Shown piece by piece: positions 56,241-64,000 of a stretch of DNA of 64,000 bases (the first letter of the stretch is position 1; each line of letters begins with the position of its first letter). The stretch is from Prochlorococcus sp. AG-347-J21 (lineage in GTDB: Bacteria; Cyanobacteriota; Cyanobacteriia; PCC-6307; Cyanobiaceae). A model generated the notes under the pieces. That model was not told where the DNA came from. It saw nothing but the letters and a program-made list of their open reading frames with translations, and ran no database searches. The stretch lies in contig QCBX01000005.1 in assembly GCA_003281455.1 (NCBI GenBank), positions 41,866-105,865 of the forward strand. The letters are read 5' to 3'. A program made the translations under genes and the position numbers.

Positions 56241-57363
56241 TTATTCAATAGATTCATTAGAAGAAATATTCATACGTAATAATTCATGAATAAATGGTTC
56301 AAGTCCACCATCTAAAACACTATCTAACTCGTTAGTCTCCTGCATAGTCCTAAGATCTTTTACCATTTGATAGGGATGGAAAACATAATTTCTTATTTGA
56401 TTGCCCCATGCAGCTTCTACAATATCACCTTTAATATCAGCGACTTCAGCAGCTCGTTGTTCTTTAGCAATCACTAATAGTTTAGACTTTAGAAGTAACA
56501 TAGCTTTTTCTTTATTTTGTAATTGAGATCTTTCTTGGGTACATCTTACTGAAATCCCTGAAGGCAAATGAACAATTCTCACGGCTGTTTCTACTTTATT
56601 AACATTTTGTCCTCCAGCTCCACCGGATCTACTCGTTGTAATTTCTAAATCTTTTTCAGGTATATCAAGTGAAATATTATCATCTAATTTTGGCATAACC
56701 TCTACCCCAGCAAAGCTGGTTTGTCTTTTGCCATTGGCATTAAAAGGAGAAATTCTTACTAATCTATGAGTTCCTTTTTCATGTTGCAGATAGCCATATG
56801 CATATTTTCCATCAATTTCGAACGTTACACTTTTAATACCTGCTTCTTCTCCTTGAGATAATTCATTAATGACAAGGCTCATTTGATTATTATCGGCCCA
56901 TCTTGAGTACATTCTTAATAATATCTCTACCCAATCCTGCGCATCTGTTCCACCCGCACCTGCGTTAATAGAAACTACTGCTCCTTCCTTATCGTATTCA
57001 CCACATAACAATCTTTCAAATTCCCATTTATCCAAATTCTCTCTTAATTTCTTTAATCCCAGCCGCGATTCTAAAATCATTTCCTCTTCGGGTTCTAGAG
57101 AATAAAGCTCAAGAGAGGCATTAGCATCAGAAATAAAAGTTTTCCATTTATCTAACAATTCGAGTTGTGCTTTGACATCATCAAGGATTAACATTTGCTT
57201 TTTAGCTTCTTCTTGATTTTCCCAAAATTCAGGCTGAGCAGAAATTTGCTCTAACTCTTTCCTTTTTGCTTTTAATCTTGGAACGTCAAAGACAATCCTG
57301 AGCATTACCCAGGCGCTCTGTTAGTTCCGATAGATCTTTTTTGAAATCTGTAATATCTATCAA
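56241..57363 (-). CDS. prfB: Peptide chain release factor 2, with programmed +1 frameshift
   Basis: Recognises UAA and UGA stops. The main frame gives domains with [18 protein letters not shown], the GGQ catalytic loop ([18 protein letters not shown]), and [20 protein letters not shown]. Its apparent ATG start at 57305 is spurious. Zero frame from TTG 57363 reads [24 protein letters not shown] and then meets TGA (57288-57286) in CTT TGA C. A +1 shift there continues as [14 protein letters not shown], joining 57363-57289 to 57287-56241 into a 373-residue RF2. An AGGA precedes CTT by a few bases, as in the known autoregulatory site. Confidence 0.93.
57284..57303 (-). promoter_or_regulatory. prfB programmed +1 frameshift site
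   Basis: On the minus strand the sequence AGGATTGTCTTTGAC contains the slippery CTT, an in-frame TGA and the following C, matching the conserved CTTTGAC of bacterial prfB. An AGGA acts as the Shine-Dalgarno-like stimulator. At low RF2, termination at TGA slows and shifting makes more RF2. The mechanism is known from other bacteria; its presence here is read directly from sequence. Confidence 0.93.
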
Positions 57364-57439
57364 AATAGAATTTAATCGTTATTTATAATCTAACAAGCAC
57401 TTTTGTTTAATAGTATAAACTAAGTATTATTTTAAAAAA

Positions 57440-57694
57440 ATGTCCAAAGTTGAAATTTATACTTGGCAATATTGCCCATTCTGTATTCGAGCAAAATCAC
57501 TACTCAAGAAAAAAAATGTAAATTTTACAGAATATAAAATAGATGGCGACGAAGATGCCAGAGCATTGATGATTGAAAGAGCTGATGGTAGAAGAACATT
57601 ACCACAAATATTTATAGATAATGAGGGTATCGGAGGCTGCGATGATCTCTACGCATTAGAAAATGAAAATAAATTAGAAGCATTATTAAACTAG
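57440..57694 (+). CDS. grxC: Glutaredoxin
   Basis: Small glutathione-dependent thiol oxidoreductase. The 84-residue sequence has [19 protein letters not shown] with a dithiol CPFC site at about residues 12-15, then [18 protein letters not shown] with the cis-proline and glutathione-binding GG(C)D. It is followed 5 bp later by gshB, which makes glutathione, so the two form a functional operon. Diverges from prfB. Confidence 0.95.
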   Translation: MSKVEIYTWQYCPFCIRAKSLLKKKNVNFTEYKIDGDEDARALMIERADGRRTLPQIFIDNEGIGGCDDLYALENENKLEALLN

Positions 57695-57699
57695 ATCTT

Positions 57700-58623
57700 A
57701 TGAAATTTCTATTCGTAATAGATCCAATTAAAAATATAAATCCCTTAAAAGATTCAACTGCTGCTTTAATGCAAGCATCATCAAAAAAAAATATTGAAAT
57801 CTGGAGTTGTACTCCTCAAGACCTGGAAGCTAGAGGTGATGAAGTATGGGCATCTTCCGTAAAAGTTGAAGTAATTCCGTGGATTTCTTTCAAAGAGAAT
57901 GATTGCATACCTCTCGCCGAATTTAATTGCATTTGGATGAGAAAAGATCCTCCTGTAAATGAGGCTTATTTATATGCAACCCATCTTTTAGAAGTTGCCG
58001 AAAGAAAAGGAGTAAAAGTAATTAACAAACCCTCATCGTTAAGAGCGTGGAATGAAAAGCTAGGTGCTTTAAGATACAGCCACTTAATGGCACCTACAAT
58101 AGTTGCGAGTAAGGTAAAAGATCTTATTAATTTTGCAAATATAAATAATGAAGTAGTCATAAAACCTCTTGGAGGAAAAGGTGGTCAAGGTGTTATAAGA
58201 ATAAATAAAAATTCTCCAGGAATTAAATCAATCATTGAATTAATAACTTCTCAAGAAGACTTGCCCGTTATGATGCAAAAATTTATTCCTGAAGTCATAG
58301 AGGGTGATAAAAGAATAATTATAGTAAACGGAGAAGCAATTGGATCAATAAATAGGATTCCGCAAGGAGGCGATTTTAGGAGTAATTTAGCGATGGGAGG
58401 CAAGGCTGAACCCACATTATTAACAGAAAAAGAAAAAAGTATCTGCTCAGAATTATCTCAACACTTCAAAGATGAGGGTTTATTTTTTGTAGGTATTGAT
58501 GTAATAAATGGAATGCTTAGCGAGATTAATGTTACCAGTCCAACAGGTTTAAGAGAAATAGAAAATTTATCCAATAAAAATGTTTCAGAGGAAGTTATTG
58601 AAAAATTAGTAGAAATTATCTAG
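57700..58623 (+). CDS. gshB: Glutathione synthetase
   Basis: ATP-grasp ligase that joins gamma-glutamylcysteine and glycine. It opens [20 protein letters not shown], has [20 protein letters not shown] and [14 protein letters not shown] near residues 90-120, [14 protein letters not shown] as the ATP-grasp loop, [16 protein letters not shown] and [25 protein letters not shown] for metal binding (in part: [13 protein letters not shown]). Length 307 is normal. It follows glutaredoxin by 5 bp and its end overlaps the convergent menF by 8 bp. Confidence 0.96.
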   Translation: MKFLFVIDPIKNINPLKDSTAALMQASSKKNIEIWSCTPQDLEARGDEVWASSVKVEVIPWISFKENDCIPLAEFNCIWMRKDPPVNEAYLYATHLLEVAERKGVKVINKPSSLRAWNEKLGALRYSHLMAPTIVASKVKDLINFANINNEVVIKPLGGKGGQGVIRINKNSPGIKSIIELITSQEDLPVMMQKFIPEVIEGDKRIIIVNGEAIGSINRIPQGGDFRSNLAMGGKAEPTLLTEKEKSICSELSQHFKDEGLFFVGIDVINGMLSEINVTSPTGLREIENLSNKNVSEEVIEKLVEII

Positions 58624-60028
58624 GATTTTTAGCGCAAAATATCTGTTTTACTATAGATTCAAATTTTAATTTAATCTCATCTATTTCTTTCTCTAAAACG
58701 GAGCCAGAAACTATACCTGAACCTGCAGTAAATTCAATATTTTCTTCAATACATCTTGCGCCTCTTATTGCTAAAAGAAATGAAGCATTGCCTGATGAAT
58801 CAACCCAACCCATTGGAGAAGCATAATTTCCTCTAGGAAAAGACTCAAGAGTATTTATCCAATCCAATGCTGAATTTTTTGGGTATCCACAAACAGCTGG
58901 AGATGGATGTAAGTTTTTAAGCAATTCAAAAGGACAAATATTTTCAACTTTAGAGAAAATGAATGTCTGCAAATGAGAAATATCTCCAAATGAATTTACC
59001 TTGATATCACTTTTTTTAAAGTTTGTTATTTTTGAAACTTCTAAAGATTTAATCAAATGTTGTATTACATAATTATGTTCCTTTAAGTCTTTAGTACTTT
59101 TTAGAAGTTTCTTAAAATTTGAATTAGTAGAGATAGTTCCAGCAAGAGCCTCTAAAGTTAAATTAGGTTTAGAGAAAGAAAATAATTTTTCTGGAGATGA
59201 TCCAAACAAAATATCCTTACTATTCCTTTTCCAAACGTATCTACATGTATTTGGTTGCTTCTTTTTAAATCTTTTTAAAATTTCTACTAAATCTAATTTA
59301 TTTTTAAGTTTTATTTTAATCCTATTCGCTAAAACTATCTTTTCGAGGATATCTTTCTCTACTAATTGAATTCCTCTATTTACTACTTTTTTCATGTTTG
59401 TTTTAGAAGTTTCTAAGGAGCGTGAGAAATCATCAATAAAAGGGGAATCAAAACTAGTTTTTAAGCTAGATGATTTTATTAATTCTGAGCCAGAATTAAT
59501 AACTTGATTTCTAATTGTCCATATTTCTTCAATTAATGTTCTTAATGATGATTTACCTTCAACATGACCATTGATTCTTAACCAGCAATTCTTGCCACTT
59601 TTAGTAATTAATATTTTTGGCAAAATGGCTTCTAAACTAGGAATATCTGAAGGCAAATTCTTATTATTCAAATTTTCAGAGAAAGAAAATAAATAAATTA
59701 TTTTTGAAAGTGCAGAATTATGAGATTCATTAGTTAAGTTAATTAAATTTTTAAAATTCTCAGAATTAAACTCTTTTGCTACCTCAAATCTTTTTGGGCC
59801 ATCCAGAGTAACATATTTACACTTCTCGAAAGCTATATATGAAATGCCATCAGATTCCTCCCAAAATGAAGAAAACGGATATTGATTTATTAACAATTCA
59901 TAAACTTGAAATAAATCAATACAAGGAATCTCAACACAAATACTTACTAATCCAGAATTTTCAACTTTCTTATCGAAAGAAGAAAATACATCTTTTAAAA
60001 AATCTGTTAAGTTTAAATCATTTTTCAT
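58616..60028 (-). CDS. menF: Isochorismate synthase (MenF/EntC type)
   Basis: Converts chorismate to isochorismate, the entry step to phylloquinone, the photosystem I secondary acceptor. The C-terminal chorismate-binding fold contains [61 protein letters not shown] and [20 protein letters not shown], the usual MST-family active site. Length 470 fits. It sits opposite and adjacent to menA-menC-menE, and starts ~100 bp from menA in divergent orientation. The chorismate comes from aroC in this window. Confidence 0.93.
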   Translation of the reverse strand: MKNDLNLTDFLKDVFSSFDKKVENSGLVSICVEIPCIDLFQVYELLINQYPFSSFWEESDGISYIAFEKCKYVTLDGPKRFEVAKEFNSENFKNLINLTNESHNSALSKIIYLFSFSENLNNKNLPSDIPSLEAILPKILITKSGKNCWLRINGHVEGKSSLRTLIEEIWTIRNQVINSGSELIKSSSLKTSFDSPFIDDFSRSLETSKTNMKKVVNRGIQLVEKDILEKIVLANRIKIKLKNKLDLVEILKRFKKKQPNTCRYVWKRNSKDILFGSSPEKLFSFSKPNLTLEALAGTISTNSNFKKLLKSTKDLKEHNYVIQHLIKSLEVSKITNFKKSDIKVNSFGDISHLQTFIFSKVENICPFELLKNLHPSPAVCGYPKNSALDWINTLESFPRGNYASPMGWVDSSGNASFLLAIRGARCIEENIEFTAGSGIVSGSVLEKEIDEIKLKFESIVKQIFCAKNPR

Positions 60029-60129
60029 TACTTATTGAAAATAACTAAAAATGATGCAATAAAGTAAAAAATGTAACTCAATTTATAAACTACATTCAAT
60101 AATTATCTAATTTTGCGTGTTAATTAAAA

Positions 60130-61047
60130 ATGGACGAAGATAAAAAAAAATTATGGGAAAAAGCAATAAAATGGCCTCTTTATTCTGTTGCCATACTTCC
60201 AGTTTTAATAACCGGGGCTTACTTGCTCAATCAATATGAAGAGGTAAAAATTTATAATTTGATTTCATTTACTTTAGCTGCAATTTTGATATTACTTTGG
60301 GAAAATCTAACTAATGATTTATACGACGCAGAAACAGGAATCGATGAATTTAAATTCCATTCAATTGTAAATCTTGTAAAAAATAAAAAAATAATTTCAT
60401 TTATTGCATATACATCTTTAGTTATTGGTTTATTAATAATATTAATTATTTCAGTATCAACAAGTATAAACATTTTTATTTTGGTGGCAGCTTGCTGCTT
60501 CTTAGGATATTTATATCAAGGTCCTCCTTTTAGATTGGGCTATCAAGGTTTAGGAGAACCATTGTGCTGGCTTGCATTTGGACCATTTGCGTACTCTGCA
60601 GTCTTAATTGCGTTAAATCCGTCTAATATTTACTTCGAAGATATTCCATGGAAAGTTTCTTTATTACTTGGTTCAGGACCTTCCTTGGCAACAACTCTTG
60701 TATTATTTTGTTCTCATTTTCATCAAATTTCTGAAGATAAAAAGCATGGGAAAAATTCACCTTTAGTTCGCTTAGGGGCAAAAAAAGGTTCTCAATTTGT
60801 GCCTTGGATAATTTTTACAATATATATTTTTCAACTTTTCACAATAGTTTATGGATTTATTCCAGTGTTTTGCATCCTTTATTTGCTTAGTTTCCCTCAA
60901 GCAATAAGACTTATAAATTTATTAAAATCTTCGTATGCAAAACCTTCTGCAATAAAAAATTGCAAATTCGTTGCAATAAAATTTCAAACTCTTAATGGAA
61001 TTGGTTTAATCACAGGATTAATATTTAATTACTTGCTAAATAAATGA
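60130..61047 (+). CDS. menA: 2-carboxy-1,4-naphthoquinone phytyltransferase (MenA)
   Basis: UbiA-superfamily membrane prenyltransferase attaching the phytyl chain to the naphthoquinone in phylloquinone synthesis. About eight hydrophobic helices are visible, with the first Asp-rich motif NDLYDAETGIDE (near residues 59-70) and the second in the HFHQISEDKKHGKNS segment. GYLYQGPPFRLGYQGLGEP is a family block. Length 305 fits. Its TGA overlaps the menC ATG (ATGA), so they are translationally coupled. The phytyl assignment follows from the organism; the motifs alone show prenyltransfer. Confidence 0.92.
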   Translation: MDEDKKKLWEKAIKWPLYSVAILPVLITGAYLLNQYEEVKIYNLISFTLAAILILLWENLTNDLYDAETGIDEFKFHSIVNLVKNKKIISFIAYTSLVIGLLIILIISVSTSINIFILVAACCFLGYLYQGPPFRLGYQGLGEPLCWLAFGPFAYSAVLIALNPSNIYFEDIPWKVSLLLGSGPSLATTLVLFCSHFHQISEDKKHGKNSPLVRLGAKKGSQFVPWIIFTIYIFQLFTIVYGFIPVFCILYLLSFPQAIRLINLLKSSYAKPSAIKNCKFVAIKFQTLNGIGLITGLIFNYLLNK

Positions 61048-62009
61048 ACTTAATATTTCAAAAAAAATCTTATAGCTTTAAGTTATCGGCCAAAGTAGAA
61101 AATTCTCAAACCAATTACCATACAAAATCGGGATGGATAATTAAATTAATAAGTAATGATAAAAAAATAGGGTTTGGAGAAGTTTCACCGCTACATAAAA
61201 AAGACTTAAAAAAGTGTGCGAAACAACTAGATATGATCCCTGAGTATATAGAGGAATTTAATTTATCTGAGCAAATAAATATTTTTCACCCATGCATTCA
61301 ATCTGCAATAAATTCTGCATTAGCAGAGATCAATGGAAAAATAATTTTTAAAGAAAACTACTACTTTGATGAAATTGGTAAAACAGCCATATTGTTAAAT
61401 CATGAAAATGTAGTTTCAGATCTAAATGATATTAAAAAAAGACATTGTGATATTGGAAAATCATTAACCTTAAAATGGAAAGTAGCACTAAAAAATAACC
61501 ATGAGGAAGAAGCAAAATTAGAAGAAATTTTAAGCAAAATAGGTAATAATATTAAGTTAAGAATAGATGCTAATGGTTCTTGGGGAAGAGACATAGCTAA
61601 TAGATGGGCTGATATTTTGAAAGATAATAAAAATATAGATTGGTTAGAACAACCTCTCTGTGTTGATGATATTGATGGACTGACAGAACTAAACAAAAAA
61701 ATTCCAATAGCTTTAGACGAATCACTTTTAAAATTTCCAACTTTGATTGATGAGTGGAAGGGTTGGCAAATTAGAAGGCCTTCTCAAGAAAATAATCCAG
61801 TTAAGCTTTTAAGAGAATTAGAAAATAAAAAAGCTTTAATATCTATAAGTACCTCATTTGAAACTGGAATAGGAAAGAGATGGCTCCATCATTTATCTTC
61901 TCTACAATTACAAGGACCAACGCCAAAAGTTCCTGGTTTAGCAATGAATAAATTCCCTAATTCGTTTCTATTTTTAAATGAAGCAAAAAAGATATGGGAT
62001 CAACTATGA
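61044..62009 (+). CDS. menC: O-succinylbenzoate synthase (MenC)
   Basis: Enolase-superfamily dehydratase that forms o-succinylbenzoate. The barrel motifs are weak but present: KSLTLKWKVAL with the catalytic Lys position, LRIDANGSWG (first Asp metal ligand), DWLEQPLCVDDI (Glu ligand) and ALDESLLKF (second Asp). Length 321 is usual. Overlaps menA at its start and menE at its end, so its neighbours give extra confidence because its own sequence is diverged. Confidence 0.9.
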   Translation: MNLIFQKKSYSFKLSAKVENSQTNYHTKSGWIIKLISNDKKIGFGEVSPLHKKDLKKCAKQLDMIPEYIEEFNLSEQINIFHPCIQSAINSALAEINGKIIFKENYYFDEIGKTAILLNHENVVSDLNDIKKRHCDIGKSLTLKWKVALKNNHEEEAKLEEILSKIGNNIKLRIDANGSWGRDIANRWADILKDNKNIDWLEQPLCVDDIDGLTELNKKIPIALDESLLKFPTLIDEWKGWQIRRPSQENNPVKLLRELENKKALISISTSFETGIGKRWLHHLSSLQLQGPTPKVPGLAMNKFPNSFLFLNEAKKIWDQL

Positions 62010-63208
62010 AAAATAAAATTCATACTATTGAAGTTGAAAATAACGAAACTAAATCTGTAGAAGAAATTATTGAAAAAATTAGAGAGAATAAAATTATTTA
62101 TGTAAAAAACAAATTCTATGAAGACAAAGATGTATTAGATTCAATTACTGAAAATGGTCCAGCAATTATCTTAAACAGTAGTGGGAGTTCTGGAAAACCG
62201 AGACAATGTTTTCACCATTTAAATAATCTTAAATTATCTGCAACTACATCAGGTCAATGGCTAATAGAGCAAGGATTTGAATTACAAAACTGCTTAATTT
62301 TAAATACTTTACCCCTGAACCATATAAGTGGATTAATGCCAATTTTTAGAAGTCAAACTTGGGGATGTGATTGTATAAATATTTCTCCGAATTTGATAAA
62401 AAAAACTCGAGAACTTTTACTTTTCACAATTAAATTTAAAAAAAACAAAAAACATTTGATTACGTCATTAGTACCTACCCAATTACAAAGACTTTTAGCT
62501 CAAAAAGATGGAATTAGTTGGCTAAAAATTTTTGATCTAATTTGGGTAGGTGGAGCTTCAATTTCAGACGAAACAGCAGAACAATGTATAAAAGAAAAAA
62601 TAAAATTAGCACCTTGTTACGGCTCAACTGAAACAGCAGCAATGGTTACGAGTTTAAAACCAAAAGAATTCTTAATGGGTTTTAAAAATGTTGGAGAAAT
62701 ACTGCCTGATACAAAAATAAGAATTAACGCACAAGGATTAATCGAAATAAAATCAGCCAGAATTGGAATCGAAATAATAGATTCTTTAAAAACTGAAAAT
62801 TTCAAAAATAAAAATGGGTGGTGGCAAACAAGTGATTTAGGTGAAATTAAGCAAATCAACAATTCTTACTATTTAAAATTTGTTGGAAGAAATGATAATG
62901 CCTTTAATTCAGGAGGAGAAGTTGTTTTCCCTGAAGTAATTGAATCTAGATTAAATGATTTCATTATGAAAGAAAATATCCCAATTAATAAATTCTATAT
63001 TTCGAAAGTATCTAACAAATTATGGGGAAATAAAATTAAAGTAATAGTTGAATTTAGAGAACTTACAAATGATAAAAATATTAAAATTTCTTTAAATTTA
63101 TTAAAAAATTTTTCTCAAAGTTGGCCTAAACATGAAAAGCCTGAAAAGTGGATTGTTAAAAACAAAAATAGCATTACAGAAAAAATAAACTATAAATTTA
63201 AAAAATAA
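62006..63208 (+). CDS. menE: O-succinylbenzoic acid-CoA ligase (MenE)
   Basis: Adenylate-forming enzyme that activates o-succinylbenzoate as its CoA thioester. The AMP-binding P-loop appears as LNSSGSSGKPRQCFHH, with LAPCYGSTETAAMVTS and WWQTSDLGEI plus GRNDNAFNSGGEVVFPEVIE as later core motifs. Length ~400 fits cyanobacterial MenE. I favour the ATG at 62006, which overlaps the menC TGA (ATGA); the ATG at 61994 would add four residues. The next gene on the other strand ends 3 bp later. Confidence 0.92.
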   Translation: MKNKIHTIEVENNETKSVEEIIEKIRENKIIYVKNKFYEDKDVLDSITENGPAIILNSSGSSGKPRQCFHHLNNLKLSATTSGQWLIEQGFELQNCLILNTLPLNHISGLMPIFRSQTWGCDCINISPNLIKKTRELLLFTIKFKKNKKHLITSLVPTQLQRLLAQKDGISWLKIFDLIWVGGASISDETAEQCIKEKIKLAPCYGSTETAAMVTSLKPKEFLMGFKNVGEILPDTKIRINAQGLIEIKSARIGIEIIDSLKTENFKNKNGWWQTSDLGEIKQINNSYYLKFVGRNDNAFNSGGEVVFPEVIESRLNDFIMKENIPINKFYISKVSNKLWGNKIKVIVEFRELTNDKNIKISLNLLKNFSQSWPKHEKPEKWIVKNKNSITEKINYKFKK

Positions 63209-63211
63209 TAA

Positions 63212-63664
<453 letters not shown>

Positions 63665-63673
63665 TTAAAGAAA

Positions 63674-64000
63674 TTATCTATCAACAGATCCCATAATGAC
63701 ATCTATTGAACCAAGGATTGCCATAATATCAGCGATTTTGGCACCTTTAAGAATATGAGGCAATATTTGCAGATTATTTAAATCAGCTGCTCTGATTTTA
63801 AATCTCCATGGGGTAACTTCATTATTTCCTTGAATAAATACACCTATTTCTCCTTTGCCGGACTCTAATCTTGTATATAATTCTCCGTTGGGAATTTTAA
63901 AAGTTGGAGCAACCTTCTTAGCTACATATTGATAGTCGATACCAAATATTTCACTTTTCTTATCTTCAGTCGCCATTCTTTGAGCTTCTAAATTTTCTGT
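63674..64000 (-). CDS. ndhH: NAD(P)H-quinone oxidoreductase subunit H, C-terminal part (runs off window end)
   Basis: 49-kDa-type subunit of the NDH-1 complex (Complex I-like, photosynthetic type) in thylakoid membranes. The visible ~108 residues contain [37 protein letters not shown] and the terminal [16 protein letters not shown], which match the C-terminal region of NdhH/NuoD. The frame is open to base 64000, so the ATG at 63976 is internal and the gene continues beyond the window. It is upstream of the thioesterase gene on the same strand. Confidence 0.96.

Overview
The window is a compact, very AT-rich stretch of cyanobacterial core chromosome. Genes for photosystem II (psbA, psbO), CP12, a CrtR-type carotene hydroxylase, phylloquinone synthesis, NDH-1 and SulP/SbtA bicarbonate uptake identify an oxygenic phototroph. 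The low GC, tiny intergenic gaps, short proteins and Lys/Asn/Ile-rich composition point to a streamlined marine picocyanobacterium, most likely a high-light-type Prochlorococcus. That assignment is from recognition, not from a database search.

Layout. 1-2.7 kb: 5' part of ileS, a small membrane protein, tRNA-Leu(UAG), crtR with no ordinary start codon, gatC. 2.8-6.7 kb: DNA glycosylase, pyrB, two small conserved proteins, a DUF2555-like gene overlapping coaBC. 6.9-11.5 kb: psbO with a strong terminator, sat, ftsH, and a KDPG-aldolase-like gene whose first codons lie in a terminator-like hairpin. 11.5-15.2 kb (minus strand): aroC, psbA with its own terminator, an aspartoacylase-like gene; a 42-codon unlisted ORF sits upstream of psbA. 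15.2-21.7 kb: glutathione-transferase-like gene, cp12, then minus-strand obg, mutS2, glyoxalase-like and hemB. 21.9-24.9 kb: inorganic-carbon operon bicA-sbtA-sbtB. 24.9-29.4 kb: thioredoxin reductase-like gene, a coiled-coil protein coupled to an ABC1/UbiB kinase, eno. 29.6-35.8 kb: a ClpB paralogue lacking its D1 arginine fingers, then secE-nusG-rplK-rplA-rplJ-rplL with an L10-type leader. 35.8-45.6 kb: rnhA, pyrD, a cobD-like aminotransferase, murG, a secreted unknown, pgk, a YlqF/RbgA GTPase, rluD and a double-ATPase ABC protein. 45.6-57.7 kb: rsh, DUF2062, mnmE, nadC, argS, hisC, a degenerate metallo-beta-lactamase-fold protein, trpG, dgkA, ybeY, a DUF3285-like gene, prfB (programmed frameshift) and grx-gshB. 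57.7-64 kb: menF, menA-menC-menE and a DHNA-CoA thioesterase, then the 3' end of ndhH.

I saw no insertion sequence, prophage, CRISPR array, restriction system or integrase. This is housekeeping DNA rather than a genomic island. The points most worth a second look are the prfB frameshift that hides its true N-terminus, the start-less crtR, the ClpB paralogue with lost arginine fingers, the SbtB lacking a C-terminal R-loop, the degenerate MBL-fold protein, a terminator-like hairpin inside a coding region, a possible L1-binding site between rplK and rplA, and the small ORF beside psbA. I found nothing I could honestly call a wholly new system.
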